Shown here one piece after another: positions 10,305 through 22,035 of a DNA stretch of 64,000 nucleotides. The DNA is from Rhynchopus sp. YZ270_cl-10 (taxonomy: Eukaryota > Euglenozoa > Diplonemea > Diplonemida > Diplonemidae), in NCBI GenBank assembly GCA_964035575.1, contig OZ037869.1, forward strand, positions 1,178,001 to 1,242,000. Reading direction: 5' to 3'. A model generated the notes under the pieces. It had not been told where the DNA came from and did not search any database. It saw nothing but the letters and a program-made list of their open reading frames with translations. How positions within the stretch are numbered: position 1 is the stretch's first letter; every line of letters begins with the position of its first letter. The position numbers were made by a program, and so were the translations under genes.

Positions 10305-11783
10305 ACCGGAGGGAAAAATACCTTTTTGGTTTTTCTCCAAAATCAGGAATTATGCGAAGTCGCATAACTCGGCCTTGGTAGCTATTTCCCTGGTTACACA
10401 TGTTTGTTTGTTTTTTTTTTGAAGGTTTCTGTGTGTACTCAATGAGTTTACCACTTCTTTGCCCGTACACACGCGGAAGACTTTTCTTTTCTTTCTTTTT
10501 CCCAGCACGAATACACGAATCTATGTCCAGTTGCTTGCTTGCTTGCAACTAAACACATGCCGCGTTCGGTTATAGTGCGCAGTTTTTGTTACTATGTGTT
10601 TGCGTCTCTCTTTTTCTTTTCGAGGCGTTTTTCTTCTGTTTTATAATGTTTTTTCTTCTTTTAATATAAACCCTTTACGGACCGCCAGCCGGGGAACTTG
10701 GCTTGAGTGGCCCGCTGAATGGTGCCCTGCATCTTTTCAAAACAAGGGCAGTCTCTAGACTGTAACCCACCAAAACCACTTTCCTTTCTTTTTTCCTGCA
10801 GGTAGCCTTACAAAAAGTGAACAACACTCATGTGCGGACTACCCTGCCTAGCCCCTAGTTACACACGCCTAAGTACCCACAAAGATGGATACTTAGGCGA
10901 CTGTCGACGCAAGAAAAGATAAGAAAAGGATAAAAAATATACTGGTGGATGGGTGGGTGGGTGGGGAGAGCTTTAGTTAAGTTAAGTTACGTTACGTATG
11001 TCTGTTTGTTTTTTTTTTGAAGCTTTCTGTGTGTGCCAATTGAGTTTAACACTTCTCACTTCTTTGCCCGTACACATGCGGAAGACTTTTCTTTTCTTTT
11101 CTTTCTTTTTCCCAGCACGAATACACGAATCTATGTCCAGTTGCTTGCTTGCTTGCAACTAAACACATGCCGCGTTCGGTTATAGTGCGCAGTTTTTGTT
11201 ACTATGTGTCTGCGTCTCTCTTTTTCTTTTCGAGGCGTTTTTCTTCTGTTTTATAATGTTTTATTTTTATTTTTAGGTACACTGTCACGAGAGGGCTTTG
11301 TATTTCAAGTAAACCTTTTTTCTTTTTTATAAACCCTTTACGGGCCGAAGCAAAGGACAAAATTATGAAGTTAGTTCATGTGTTCAAGGTGTGGAAACAC
11401 AGCTTGCCCAACATACGAACGACCTTTATTCGTTCTTTTTTACTCCCACAAATCATGTCCAGTTGTTTGCTTGCATGCACAACTAAAAACATACCTTGTT
11501 CGGGTTGTCGCGTATTTTTGCCACCTGTACTTTCCATTCATTGGAATGTATGTGTTATAATACTCTTTTTGAAAGTTGTGGTGGTTCTCTTTCCACACCA
11601 CACTACGCTATGTGCCGAGGCGCAATCAAGTATTCCTCAAAAAAAAATGAAAAAAGCCCCCCACTTTTGCAATGACCCGCCACCTCCCATCCCACTACAG
11701 CAAACGCACTGCCACAGAACCCTCTCTCTCTCTCTCCCCTCTCTCCCCTTGCCCCCCTTGCCCCCTACACGCTCTCTGCAAAG

Positions 11784-12623
11784 ATGACTCACTGCACAGC
11801 CAACCCCTCTCTGTCATCTGTGATCTGCAACGCGTACCACAAGAAAGTGTGTCCCAGTACGGTGCCACGTGTCCATGCACCTCTGCGTGACGCAGTCGAG
11901 AGCATCTTTGCTGCTGCGGCCGATTCCCCGAACAAGCCGGCCCTGAGCACAGCCGAGCAACAGCACGCACGCAAGAAGTTGTCGGAGTGGTTGAGCCCTC
12001 TGGAGGGCGAGAAGATCCGTGCAGCTGCAGTTTCTGTGTTGCGCGAGTTGATGTCAAATGCGGCATTCCACGGCCTGGTGAACGGAGTGAAGAACTGCGG
12101 GAAAGTCGGGGTCTTGCATGACAGCGATGCGACGGACATGGTAGTCGACCCCCTGCCTGACAGCATCAACATCAGCGACTATGACAAACGCACTGTGCTC
12201 CACACCTCTGCAGGAAGCGGGGATCTTGCGAAGCTTCAGCATACTATTCACGGCGGCGTCGCTGCGGATGCTTCGGACTATACCGACCGTGGTGCGCTCC
12301 ATGTTGCTGCAAAAGAAGGACATATGTCGGTCAGCAAAGGTTGCCTTGTTGAGGAGGCAGGGGTGTCGGTGAATGTTCAAGACAGATGTGGCACCACGGC
12401 GGAAGAAGCAGTAGAAATCCTGGTCGAATTTTGCAACTATCTCAATACCCTGTTCGGGTATAGTGCGCACTTTTTGTTCCTATGTGTTTGCGTGCCTGTT
12501 CGAGGCGTTGTTGCTCTGTTTCAGAATGCTTTTTTTGTGGTTTCTTTTCTTCTTCTTCTCTTCTTCTTCGAAACGGTTTTCTTCGGTTTCATAATGTTTG
12601 TTTTATTCTTCTTCTTTTTTTAA
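11784..12623 (+). CDS. Chimeric truncated ankyrin ORF, array unit 5
   Basis: Identical 279-codon ORF with the short (CT)n tract; upstream frame not fused. Confidence 0.45.
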   Translation: MTHCTANPSLSSVICNAYHKKVCPSTVPRVHAPLRDAVESIFAAAADSPNKPALSTAEQQHARKKLSEWLSPLEGEKIRAAAVSVLRELMSNAAFHGLVNGVKNCGKVGVLHDSDATDMVVDPLPDSINISDYDKRTVLHTSAGSGDLAKLQHTIHGGVAADASDYTDRGALHVAAKEGHMSVSKGCLVEEAGVSVNVQDRCGTTAEEAVEILVEFCNYLNTLFGYSAHFLFLCVCVPVRGVVALFQNAFFVVSFLLLLFFFETVFFGFIMFVLFFFFF

Positions 12624-14106
12624 ACCGGAGGGAAAAATACCTTTTTGGTTTTTCTCCAAAATCAGGAATTATGCGAAGTCGCATAACTCGGCCTTGGTAG
12701 CTATTTCCCTGGTTACACATGTTTGTTTGTTTTTTTTTTGAAGGTTTCTGTGTGTACTCAATGAGTTTACCACTTCTTTGCCCGTACACACGCGGAAGAC
12801 TTTTCTTTTCTTTCTTTTTCCCAGCACGAATACACGAATCTATGTCCAGTTGCTTGCTTGCTTGCAACTAAACACATGCCGCGTTCGGTTATAGTGCGCA
12901 GTTTTTGTTACTATGTGTTTGCGTCTCTCTTTTTCTTTTCGAGGCGTTTTTCTTCTGTTTTATAATGTTTTTTCTTCTTTTAATATAAACCCTTTACGGA
13001 CCGCCAGCCGGGGAACTTGGCTTGAGTGGCCCGCTGAATGGTGCCCTGCATCTTTTCAAAACAAGGGCAGTCTCTAGACTGTAACCCACCAAAACCACTT
13101 TCCTTTCTTTTTTCCTGCAGGTAGCCTTACAAAAAGTGAACAACACTCATGTGCGGACTACCCTGCCTAGCCCCTAGTTACACACGCCTAAGTACCCACA
13201 AAGATGGATACTTAGGCGACTGTCGACGCAAGAAAAGATAAGAAAAGGATAAAAAATATACTGGTGGATGGGTGGGTGGGTGGGGAGAGCTTTAGTTAAG
13301 TTAAGTTACGTTACGTATGTCTGTTTGTTTTTTTTTTGAAGCTTTCTGTGTGTGCCAATTGAGTTTAACACTTCTCACTTCTTTGCCCGTACACATGCGG
13401 AAGACTTTTCTTTTCTTTTCTTTCTTTTTCCCAGCACGAATACACGAATCTATGTCCAGTTGCTTGCTTGCTTGCAACTAAACACATGCCGCGTTCGGTT
13501 ATAGTGCGCAGTTTTTGTTACTATGTGTCTGCGTCTCTCTTTTTCTTTTCGAGGCGTTTTTCTTCTGTTTTATAATGTTTTATTTTTATTTTTAGGTACA
13601 CTGTCACGAGAGGGCTTTGTATTTCAAGTAAACCTTTTTTCTTTTTTATAAACCCTTTACGGGCCGAAGCAAAGGACAAAATTATGAAGTTAGTTCATGT
13701 GTTCAAGGTGTGGAAACACAGCTTGCCCAACATACGAACGACCTTTATTCGTTCTTTTTTACTCCCACAAATCATGTCCAGTTGTTTGCTTGCATGCACA
13801 ACTAAAAACATACCTTGTTCGGGTTGTCGCGTATTTTTGCCACCTGTACTTTCCATTCATTGGAATGTATGTGTTATAATACTCTTTTTGAAAGTTGTGG
13901 TGGTTCTCTTTCCACACCACACTACGCTATGTGCCGAGGCGCAATCAAGTATTCCTCAAAAAAAAATGAAAAAAGCCCCCCACTTTTGCAATGACCCGCC
14001 ACCTCCCATCCCACTACAGCAAACGCACTGCCACAGAACCCTCTCTCTCTCTCTCTCTCCCCTCTCTCCCCTTGCCCCCCTTGCCCCCTACACGCTCTCT
14101 GCAAAG

Positions 14107-14946
14107 ATGACTCACTGCACAGCCAACCCCTCTCTGTCATCTGTGATCTGCAACGCGTACCACAAGAAAGTGTGTCCCAGTACGGTGCCACGTGTCCATG
14201 CACCTCTGCGTGACGCAGTCGAGAGCATCTTTGCTGCTGCGGCCGATTCCCCGAACAAGCCGGCCCTGAGCACAGCCGAGCAACAGCACGCACGCAAGAA
14301 GTTGTCGGAGTGGTTGAGCCCTCTGGAGGGCGAGAAGATCCGTGCAGCTGCAGTTTCTGTGTTGCGCGAGTTGATGTCAAATGCGGCATTCCACGGCCTG
14401 GTGAACGGAGTGAAGAACTGCGGGAAAGTCGGGGTCTTGCATGACAGCGATGCGACGGACATGGTAGTCGACCCCCTGCCTGACAGCATCAACATCAGCG
14501 ACTATGACAAACGCACTGTGCTCCACACCTCTGCAGGAAGCGGGGATCTTGCGAAGCTTCAGCATACTATTCACGGCGGCGTCGCTGCGGATGCTTCGGA
14601 CTATACCGACCGTGGTGCGCTCCATGTTGCTGCAAAAGAAGGACATATGTCGGTCAGCAAAGGTTGCCTTGTTGAGGAGGCAGGGGTGTCGGTGAATGTT
14701 CAAGACAGATGTGGCACCACGGCGGAAGAAGCAGTAGAAATCCTGGTCGAATTTTGCAACTATCTCAATACCCTGTTCGGGTATAGTGCGCACTTTTTGT
14801 TCCTATGTGTTTGCGTGCCTGTTCGAGGCGTTGTTGCTCTGTTTCAGAATGCTTTTTTTGTGGTTTCTTTTCTTCTTCTTCTCTTCTTCTTCGAAACGGT
14901 TTTCTTCGGTTTCATAATGTTTGTTTTATTCTTCTTCTTTTTTTAA
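14107..14946 (+). CDS. Chimeric truncated ankyrin ORF, array unit 6
   Basis: Long (CT)n tract; the upstream frame from 13684 is fused in phase (420 codons in total). One extra T in the spacer after this ORF makes the unit 2324 bp. Confidence 0.45.
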   Translation: MTHCTANPSLSSVICNAYHKKVCPSTVPRVHAPLRDAVESIFAAAADSPNKPALSTAEQQHARKKLSEWLSPLEGEKIRAAAVSVLRELMSNAAFHGLVNGVKNCGKVGVLHDSDATDMVVDPLPDSINISDYDKRTVLHTSAGSGDLAKLQHTIHGGVAADASDYTDRGALHVAAKEGHMSVSKGCLVEEAGVSVNVQDRCGTTAEEAVEILVEFCNYLNTLFGYSAHFLFLCVCVPVRGVVALFQNAFFVVSFLLLLFFFETVFFGFIMFVLFFFFF

Positions 14947-16430
14947 ACCGGAGGGAAAAATACCTTTTTGGTTTTTCTCCAAAATCAGGAATTATGCGAA
15001 GTCGCATAACTCGGCCTTGGTAGCTATTTCCCTGGTTACACATGTTTGTTTGTTTTTTTTTTGAAGGTTTCTGTGTGTACTCAATGAGTTTACCACTTCT
15101 TTGCCCGTACACACGCGGAAGACTTTTCTTTTCTTTCTTTTTCCCAGCACGAATACACGAATCTATGTCCAGTTGCTTGCTTGCTTGCAACTAAACACAT
15201 GCCGCGTTCGGTTATAGTGCGCAGTTTTTGTTACTATGTGTTTGCGTCTCTCTTTTTCTTTTCGAGGCGTTTTTCTTCTGTTTTATAATGTTTTTTCTTC
15301 TTTTAATATAAACCCTTTACGGACCGCCAGCCGGGGAACTTGGCTTGAGTGGCCCGCTGAATGGTGCCCTGCATCTTTTCAAAACAAGGGCAGTCTCTAG
15401 ACTGTAACCCACCAAAACCACTTTCCTTTCTTTTTTCCTGCAGGTAGCCTTACAAAAAGTGAACAACACTCATGTGCGGACTACCCTGCCTAGCCCCTAG
15501 TTACACACGCCTAAGTACCCACAAAGATGGATACTTAGGCGACTGTCGACGCAAGAAAAGATAAGAAAAGGATAAAAAATATACTGGTGGATGGGTGGGT
15601 GGGTGGGGAGAGCTTTAGTTAAGTTAAGTTACGTTACGTATGTCTGTTTGTTTTTTTTTTTGAAGCTTTCTGTGTGTGCCAATTGAGTTTAACACTTCTC
15701 ACTTCTTTGCCCGTACACATGCGGAAGACTTTTCTTTTCTTTTCTTTCTTTTTCCCAGCACGAATACACGAATCTATGTCCAGTTGCTTGCTTGCTTGCA
15801 ACTAAACACATGCCGCGTTCGGTTATAGTGCGCAGTTTTTGTTACTATGTGTCTGCGTCTCTCTTTTTCTTTTCGAGGCGTTTTTCTTCTGTTTTATAAT
15901 GTTTTATTTTTATTTTTAGGTACACTGTCACGAGAGGGCTTTGTATTTCAAGTAAACCTTTTTTCTTTTTTATAAACCCTTTACGGGCCGAAGCAAAGGA
16001 CAAAATTATGAAGTTAGTTCATGTGTTCAAGGTGTGGAAACACAGCTTGCCCAACATACGAACGACCTTTATTCGTTCTTTTTTACTCCCACAAATCATG
16101 TCCAGTTGTTTGCTTGCATGCACAACTAAAAACATACCTTGTTCGGGTTGTCGCGTATTTTTGCCACCTGTACTTTCCATTCATTGGAATGTATGTGTTA
16201 TAATACTCTTTTTGAAAGTTGTGGTGGTTCTCTTTCCACACCACACTACGCTATGTGCCGAGGCGCAATCAAGTATTCCTCAAAAAAAAATGAAAAAAGC
16301 CCCCCACTTTTGCAATGACCCGCCACCTCCCATCCCACTACAGCAAACGCACTGCCACAGAACCCTCTCTCTCTCTCTCTCTCCCCTCTCTCCCCTTGCC
16401 CCCCTTGCCCCCTACACGCTCTCTGCAAAG

Positions 16431-17270
16431 ATGACTCACTGCACAGCCAACCCCTCTCTGTCATCTGTGATCTGCAACGCGTACCACAAGAAAGTGTGTC
16501 CCAGTACGGTGCCACGTGTCCATGCACCTCTGCGTGACGCAGTCGAGAGCATCTTTGCTGCTGCGGCCGATTCCCCGAACAAGCCGGCCCTGAGCACAGC
16601 CGAGCAACAGCACGCACGCAAGAAGTTGTCGGAGTGGTTGAGCCCTCTGGAGGGCGAGAAGATCCGTGCAGCTGCAGTTTCTGTGTTGCGCGAGTTGATG
16701 TCAAATGCGGCATTCCACGGCCTGGTGAACGGAGTGAAGAACTGCGGGAAAGTCGGGGTCTTGCATGACAGCGATGCGACGGACATGGTAGTCGACCCCC
16801 TGCCTGACAGCATCAACATCAGCGACTATGACAAACGCACTGTGCTCCACACCTCTGCAGGAAGCGGGGATCTTGCGAAGCTTCAGCATACTATTCACGG
16901 CGGCGTCGCTGCGGATGCTTCGGACTATACCGACCGTGGTGCGCTCCATGTTGCTGCAAAAGAAGGACATATGTCGGTCAGCAAAGGTTGCCTTGTTGAG
17001 GAGGCAGGGGTGTCGGTGAATGTTCAAGACAGATGTGGCACCACGGCGGAAGAAGCAGTAGAAATCCTGGTCGAATTTTGCAACTATCTCAATACCCTGT
17101 TCGGGTATAGTGCGCACTTTTTGTTCCTATGTGTTTGCGTGCCTGTTCGAGGCGTTGTTGCTCTGTTTCAGAATGCTTTTTTTGTGGTTTCTTTTCTTCT
17201 TCTTCTCTTCTTCTTCGAAACGGTTTTCTTCGGTTTCATAATGTTTGTTTTATTCTTCTTCTTTTTTTAA
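16431..17270 (+). CDS. Chimeric truncated ankyrin ORF, array unit 7
   Basis: Long (CT)n tract; upstream frame from 16008 fused in phase. Confidence 0.45.
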   Translation: MTHCTANPSLSSVICNAYHKKVCPSTVPRVHAPLRDAVESIFAAAADSPNKPALSTAEQQHARKKLSEWLSPLEGEKIRAAAVSVLRELMSNAAFHGLVNGVKNCGKVGVLHDSDATDMVVDPLPDSINISDYDKRTVLHTSAGSGDLAKLQHTIHGGVAADASDYTDRGALHVAAKEGHMSVSKGCLVEEAGVSVNVQDRCGTTAEEAVEILVEFCNYLNTLFGYSAHFLFLCVCVPVRGVVALFQNAFFVVSFLLLLFFFETVFFGFIMFVLFFFFF

Positions 17271-18753
17271 ACCGGAGGGAAAAATACCTTTTTGGTTTTT
17301 CTCCAAAATCAGGAATTATGCGAAGTCGCATAACTCGGCCTTGGTAGCTATTTCCCTGGTTACACATGTTTGTTTGTTTTTTTTTTGAAGGTTTCTGTGT
17401 GTACTCAATGAGTTTACCACTTCTTTGCCCGTACACACGCGGAAGACTTTTCTTTTCTTTCTTTTTCCCAGCACGAATACACGAATCTATGTCCAGTTGC
17501 TTGCTTGCTTGCAACTAAACACATGCCGCGTTCGGTTATAGTGCGCAGTTTTTGTTACTATGTGTTTGCGTCTCTCTTTTTCTTTTCGAGGCGTTTTTCT
17601 TCTGTTTTATAATGTTTTTTCTTCTTTTAATATAAACCCTTTACGGACCGCCAGCCGGGGAACTTGGCTTGAGTGGCCCGCTGAATGGTGCCCTGCATCT
17701 TTTCAAAACAAGGGCAGTCTCTAGACTGTAACCCACCAAAACCACTTTCCTTTCTTTTTTCCTGCAGGTAGCCTTACAAAAAGTGAACAACACTCATGTG
17801 CGGACTACCCTGCCTAGCCCCTAGTTACACACGCCTAAGTACCCACAAAGATGGATACTTAGGCGACTGTCGACGCAAGAAAAGATAAGAAAAGGATAAA
17901 AAATATACTGGTGGATGGGTGGGTGGGTGGGGAGAGCTTTAGTTAAGTTAAGTTACGTTACGTATGTCTGTTTGTTTTTTTTTTGAAGCTTTCTGTGTGT
18001 GCCAATTGAGTTTAACACTTCTCACTTCTTTGCCCGTACACATGCGGAAGACTTTTCTTTTCTTTTCTTTCTTTTTCCCAGCACGAATACACGAATCTAT
18101 GTCCAGTTGCTTGCTTGCTTGCAACTAAACACATGCCGCGTTCGGTTATAGTGCGCAGTTTTTGTTACTATGTGTCTGCGTCTCTCTTTTTCTTTTCGAG
18201 GCGTTTTTCTTCTGTTTTATAATGTTTTATTTTTATTTTTAGGTACACTGTCACGAGAGGGCTTTGTATTTCAAGTAAACCTTTTTTCTTTTTTATAAAC
18301 CCTTTACGGGCCGAAGCAAAGGACAAAATTATGAAGTTAGTTCATGTGTTCAAGGTGTGGAAACACAGCTTGCCCAACATACGAACGACCTTTATTCGTT
18401 CTTTTTTACTCCCACAAATCATGTCCAGTTGTTTGCTTGCATGCACAACTAAAAACATACCTTGTTCGGGTTGTCGCGTATTTTTGCCACCTGTACTTTC
18501 CATTCATTGGAATGTATGTGTTATAATACTCTTTTTGAAAGTTGTGGTGGTTCTCTTTCCACACCACACTACGCTATGTGCCGAGGCGCAATCAAGTATT
18601 CCTCAAAAAAAAATGAAAAAAGCCCCCCACTTTTGCAATGACCCGCCACCTCCCATCCCACTACAGCAAACGCACTGCCACAGAACCCTCTCTCTCTCTC
18701 TCTCTCCCCTCTCTCCCCTTGCCCCCCTTGCCCCCTACACGCTCTCTGCAAAG

Positions 18754-19593
18754 ATGACTCACTGCACAGCCAACCCCTCTCTGTCATCTGTGATCTGCAA
18801 CGCGTACCACAAGAAAGTGTGTCCCAGTACGGTGCCACGTGTCCATGCACCTCTGCGTGACGCAGTCGAGAGCATCTTTGCTGCTGCGGCCGATTCCCCG
18901 AACAAGCCGGCCCTGAGCACAGCCGAGCAACAGCACGCACGCAAGAAGTTGTCGGAGTGGTTGAGCCCTCTGGAGGGCGAGAAGATCCGTGCAGCTGCAG
19001 TTTCTGTGTTGCGCGAGTTGATGTCAAATGCGGCATTCCACGGCCTGGTGAACGGAGTGAAGAACTGCGGGAAAGTCGGGGTCTTGCATGACAGCGATGC
19101 GACGGACATGGTAGTCGACCCCCTGCCTGACAGCATCAACATCAGCGACTATGACAAACGCACTGTGCTCCACACCTCTGCAGGAAGCGGGGATCTTGCG
19201 AAGCTTCAGCATACTATTCACGGCGGCGTCGCTGCGGATGCTTCGGACTATACCGACCGTGGTGCGCTCCATGTTGCTGCAAAAGAAGGACATATGTCGG
19301 TCAGCAAAGGTTGCCTTGTTGAGGAGGCAGGGGTGTCGGTGAATGTTCAAGACAGATGTGGCACCACGGCGGAAGAAGCAGTAGAAATCCTGGTCGAATT
19401 TTGCAACTATCTCAATACCCTGTTCGGGTATAGTGCGCACTTTTTGTTCCTATGTGTTTGCGTGCCTGTTCGAGGCGTTGTTGCTCTGTTTCAGAATGCT
19501 TTTTTTGTGGTTTCTTTTCTTCTTCTTCTCTTCTTCTTCGAAACGGTTTTCTTCGGTTTCATAATGTTTGTTTTATTCTTCTTCTTTTTTTAA
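18754..19593 (+). CDS. Chimeric truncated ankyrin ORF, array unit 8
   Basis: Long (CT)n tract; upstream frame from 18331 fused in phase. This is the last complete unit. Confidence 0.45.
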   Translation: MTHCTANPSLSSVICNAYHKKVCPSTVPRVHAPLRDAVESIFAAAADSPNKPALSTAEQQHARKKLSEWLSPLEGEKIRAAAVSVLRELMSNAAFHGLVNGVKNCGKVGVLHDSDATDMVVDPLPDSINISDYDKRTVLHTSAGSGDLAKLQHTIHGGVAADASDYTDRGALHVAAKEGHMSVSKGCLVEEAGVSVNVQDRCGTTAEEAVEILVEFCNYLNTLFGYSAHFLFLCVCVPVRGVVALFQNAFFVVSFLLLLFFFETVFFGFIMFVLFFFFF

Positions 19594-21076
19594 ACCGGAG
19601 GGAAAAATACCTTTTTGGTTTTTCTCCAAAATCAGGAATTATGCGAAGTCGCATAACTCGGCCTTGGTAGCTATTTCCCTGGTTACACATGTTTGTTTGT
19701 TTTTTTTTTGAAGGTTTCTGTGTGTACTCAATGAGTTTACCACTTCTTTGCCCGTACACACGCGGAAGACTTTTCTTTTCTTTCTTTTTCCCAGCACGAA
19801 TACACGAATCTATGTCCAGTTGCTTGCTTGCTTGCAACTAAACACATGCCGCGTTCGGTTATAGTGCGCAGTTTTTGTTACTATGTGTTTGCGTCTCTCT
19901 TTTTCTTTTCGAGGCGTTTTTCTTCTGTTTTATAATGTTTTTTCTTCTTTTAATATAAACCCTTTACGGACCGCCAGCCGGGGAACTTGGCTTGAGTGGC
20001 CCGCTGAATGGTGCCCTGCATCTTTTCAAAACAAGGGCAGTCTCTAGACTGTAACCCACCAAAACCACTTTCCTTTCTTTTTTCCTGCAGGTAGCCTTAC
20101 AAAAAGTGAACAACACTCATGTGCGGACTACCCTGCCTAGCCCCTAGTTACACACGCCTAAGTACCCACAAAGATGGATACTTAGGCGACTGTCGACGCA
20201 AGAAAAGATAAGAAAAGGATAAAAAATATACTGGTGGATGGGTGGGTGGGTGGGGAGAGCTTTAGTTAAGTTAAGTTACGTTACGTATGTCTGTTTGTTT
20301 TTTTTTTGAAGCTTTCTGTGTGTGCCAATTGAGTTTAACACTTCTCACTTCTTTGCCCGTACACATGCGGAAGACTTTTCTTTTCTTTTCTTTCTTTTTC
20401 CCAGCACGAATACACGAATCTATGTCCAGTTGCTTGCTTGCTTGCAACTAAACACATGCCGCGTTCGGTTATAGTGCGCAGTTTTTGTTACTATGTGTCT
20501 GCGTCTCTCTTTTTCTTTTCGAGGCGTTTTTCTTCTGTTTTATAATGTTTTATTTTTATTTTTAGGTACACTGTCACGAGAGGGCTTTGTATTTCAAGTA
20601 AACCTTTTTTCTTTTTTATAAACCCTTTACGGGCCGAAGCAAAGGACAAAATTATGAAGTTAGTTCATGTGTTCAAGGTGTGGAAACACAGCTTGCCCAA
20701 CATACGAACGACCTTTATTCGTTCTTTTTTACTCCCACAAATCATGTCCAGTTGTTTGCTTGCATGCACAACTAAAAACATACCTTGTTCGGGTTGTCGC
20801 GTATTTTTGCCACCTGTACTTTCCATTCATTGGAATGTATGTGTTATAATACTCTTTTTGAAAGTTGTGGTGGTTCTCTTTCCACACCACACTACGCTAT
20901 GTGCCGAGGCGCAATCAAGTATTCCTCAAAAAAAAATGAAAAAAGCCCCCCACTTTTGCAATGACCCGCCACCTCCCATCCCACTACAGCAAACGCACTG
21001 CCACAGAACCCTCTCTCTCTCTCTCTCTCCCCTCTCTCCCCTTGCCCCCCTTGCCCCCTACACGCTCTCTGCAAAG

Positions 21077-21594
21077 ATGACTCACTGCACAGCCAACCCC
21101 TCTCTGTCATCTGTGATCTGCAACGCGTACCACAAGAAAGTGTGTCCCAGTACGGTGCCACGTGTCCATGCACCTCTGCGTGACGCAGTCGAGAGCATCT
21201 TTGCTGCTGCGGCCGATTCCCCGAACAAGCCGGCCCTGAGCACAGCCGAGCAACAGCACGCACGCAAGAAGTTGTCGGAGTGGTTGGCCCTCTGGAGGGC
21301 GAGAAGATCCGTGCAGCTGCAGTTTCTGTGTTGCGCGAGTTGATGTCAAATGCGGCATTCCACGGCCGGGTGACGTTGTTGATGGAGGAGGCAGAGACGG
21401 CGATGGAGAAGGAGGTTATGCGTGCCTTTACCGAACAGATGAGGAAGGACCCGGACTATACGGAACACTATTGTGAAGGGGGGGAAGAAGAAGAAGAATG
21501 CGCCCGAAGGTGACGAACTGCAGAACATGGCCTGGAGTCTGTGCTCTGCCCTGGTGAACGGAGTGAAGAACTGCGGGAAAGTTGGGGTCTTGCG
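21077..21594 (+). pseudogene. Ninth array copy, frameshifted, keeps longer parental sequence
   Basis: Starts like the other units (ATG 21077), but a one-base deletion near 21287 (GGTTGGCCC where the others read GGTTGAGCCC) shifts the frame and stops it at 21343. From about 21366 to 21552 it carries ~186 bp that all eight complete units lack. The undisturbed frame there (from 21280 to about 21513) encodes a charged segment with MEEAETAMEKEVMRAF. The other copies look deleted between GGCC and CTGGTGAAC. At 21595 it runs into the 9-bp satellite and the ankyrin part is missing. This copy may preserve the parental form of the unknown N-terminal domain. Confidence 0.6.
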
Positions 21595-22035
21595 ACTGTG
21601 TATGCTGTGTATACTGTGTATACTGTGTATACTGTGTATACTGTGTATACTGTGTATACTGTGTATACTGTGTATACTGTGTATACTGTGTATACTGTGT
21701 ATACTGTGTATACTGTGTATACTGTGTATACTGTGTATACTGTGTATACTGTGTATACTGTGTATACTGTGTATACTGTGTATACTGTGTATACTGTGTA
21801 TACTGTGTATACTGTGTATACTGTGTATACTGTGTATACTGTGTATACTGTGTATACTGTGTATACTGTGTATACTGTGTATACTGTGTATACTGTGTAT
21901 ACTGTGTATACTGTGTATACTGTGTATACTGTGTATACTGTGTATACTGTGTATACTGTGTATACTGTGTATACTGTGTATACTGTGTATACTGTGTATA
22001 CTGTGTATACTGTGTATACTGTGTATACTGTGTAT
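21595..22035. repeat. 9-bp satellite (CTGTGTATA)n, left part
   Basis: About 49 copies, very uniform after one early variant (TATGCTGTG). Open in all frames because the unit is 9 bp without stops. The last bases GTGTAT are the target duplication of the element that follows. Confidence 0.95.

Larger units (their letters stand above)
2243..20815 (+). repeat. Tandem array of eight ~2.32-kb units
   Basis: Units begin near 2243, 4562, 6885, 9204, 11523, 13846, 16170 and 18493, with a partial ninth at 20816. Unit length is 2319, 2323 or 2324 bp. The only differences I find are 4 bp in a (CT)n tract before the ORF and one T in a T run. Each unit holds part of a segment shared with the region upstream of the glutaminase gene, a C/T-rich leader, a 279-codon chimeric ankyrin ORF, and about 1.4 kb of T-rich spacer. 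The spacer carries two copies of a ~250-bp block (for example 3430-3690 and 4028-4300). Near-identity over 18.5 kb implies very recent amplification or strong homogenisation. Copy number in an assembly of such an array may be inexact. Confidence 0.95.

Noticed and set aside
21595-22035. Satellites as CRISPR arrays
   Set aside because: No spacers; pure head-to-tail microsatellite in a eukaryotic context.
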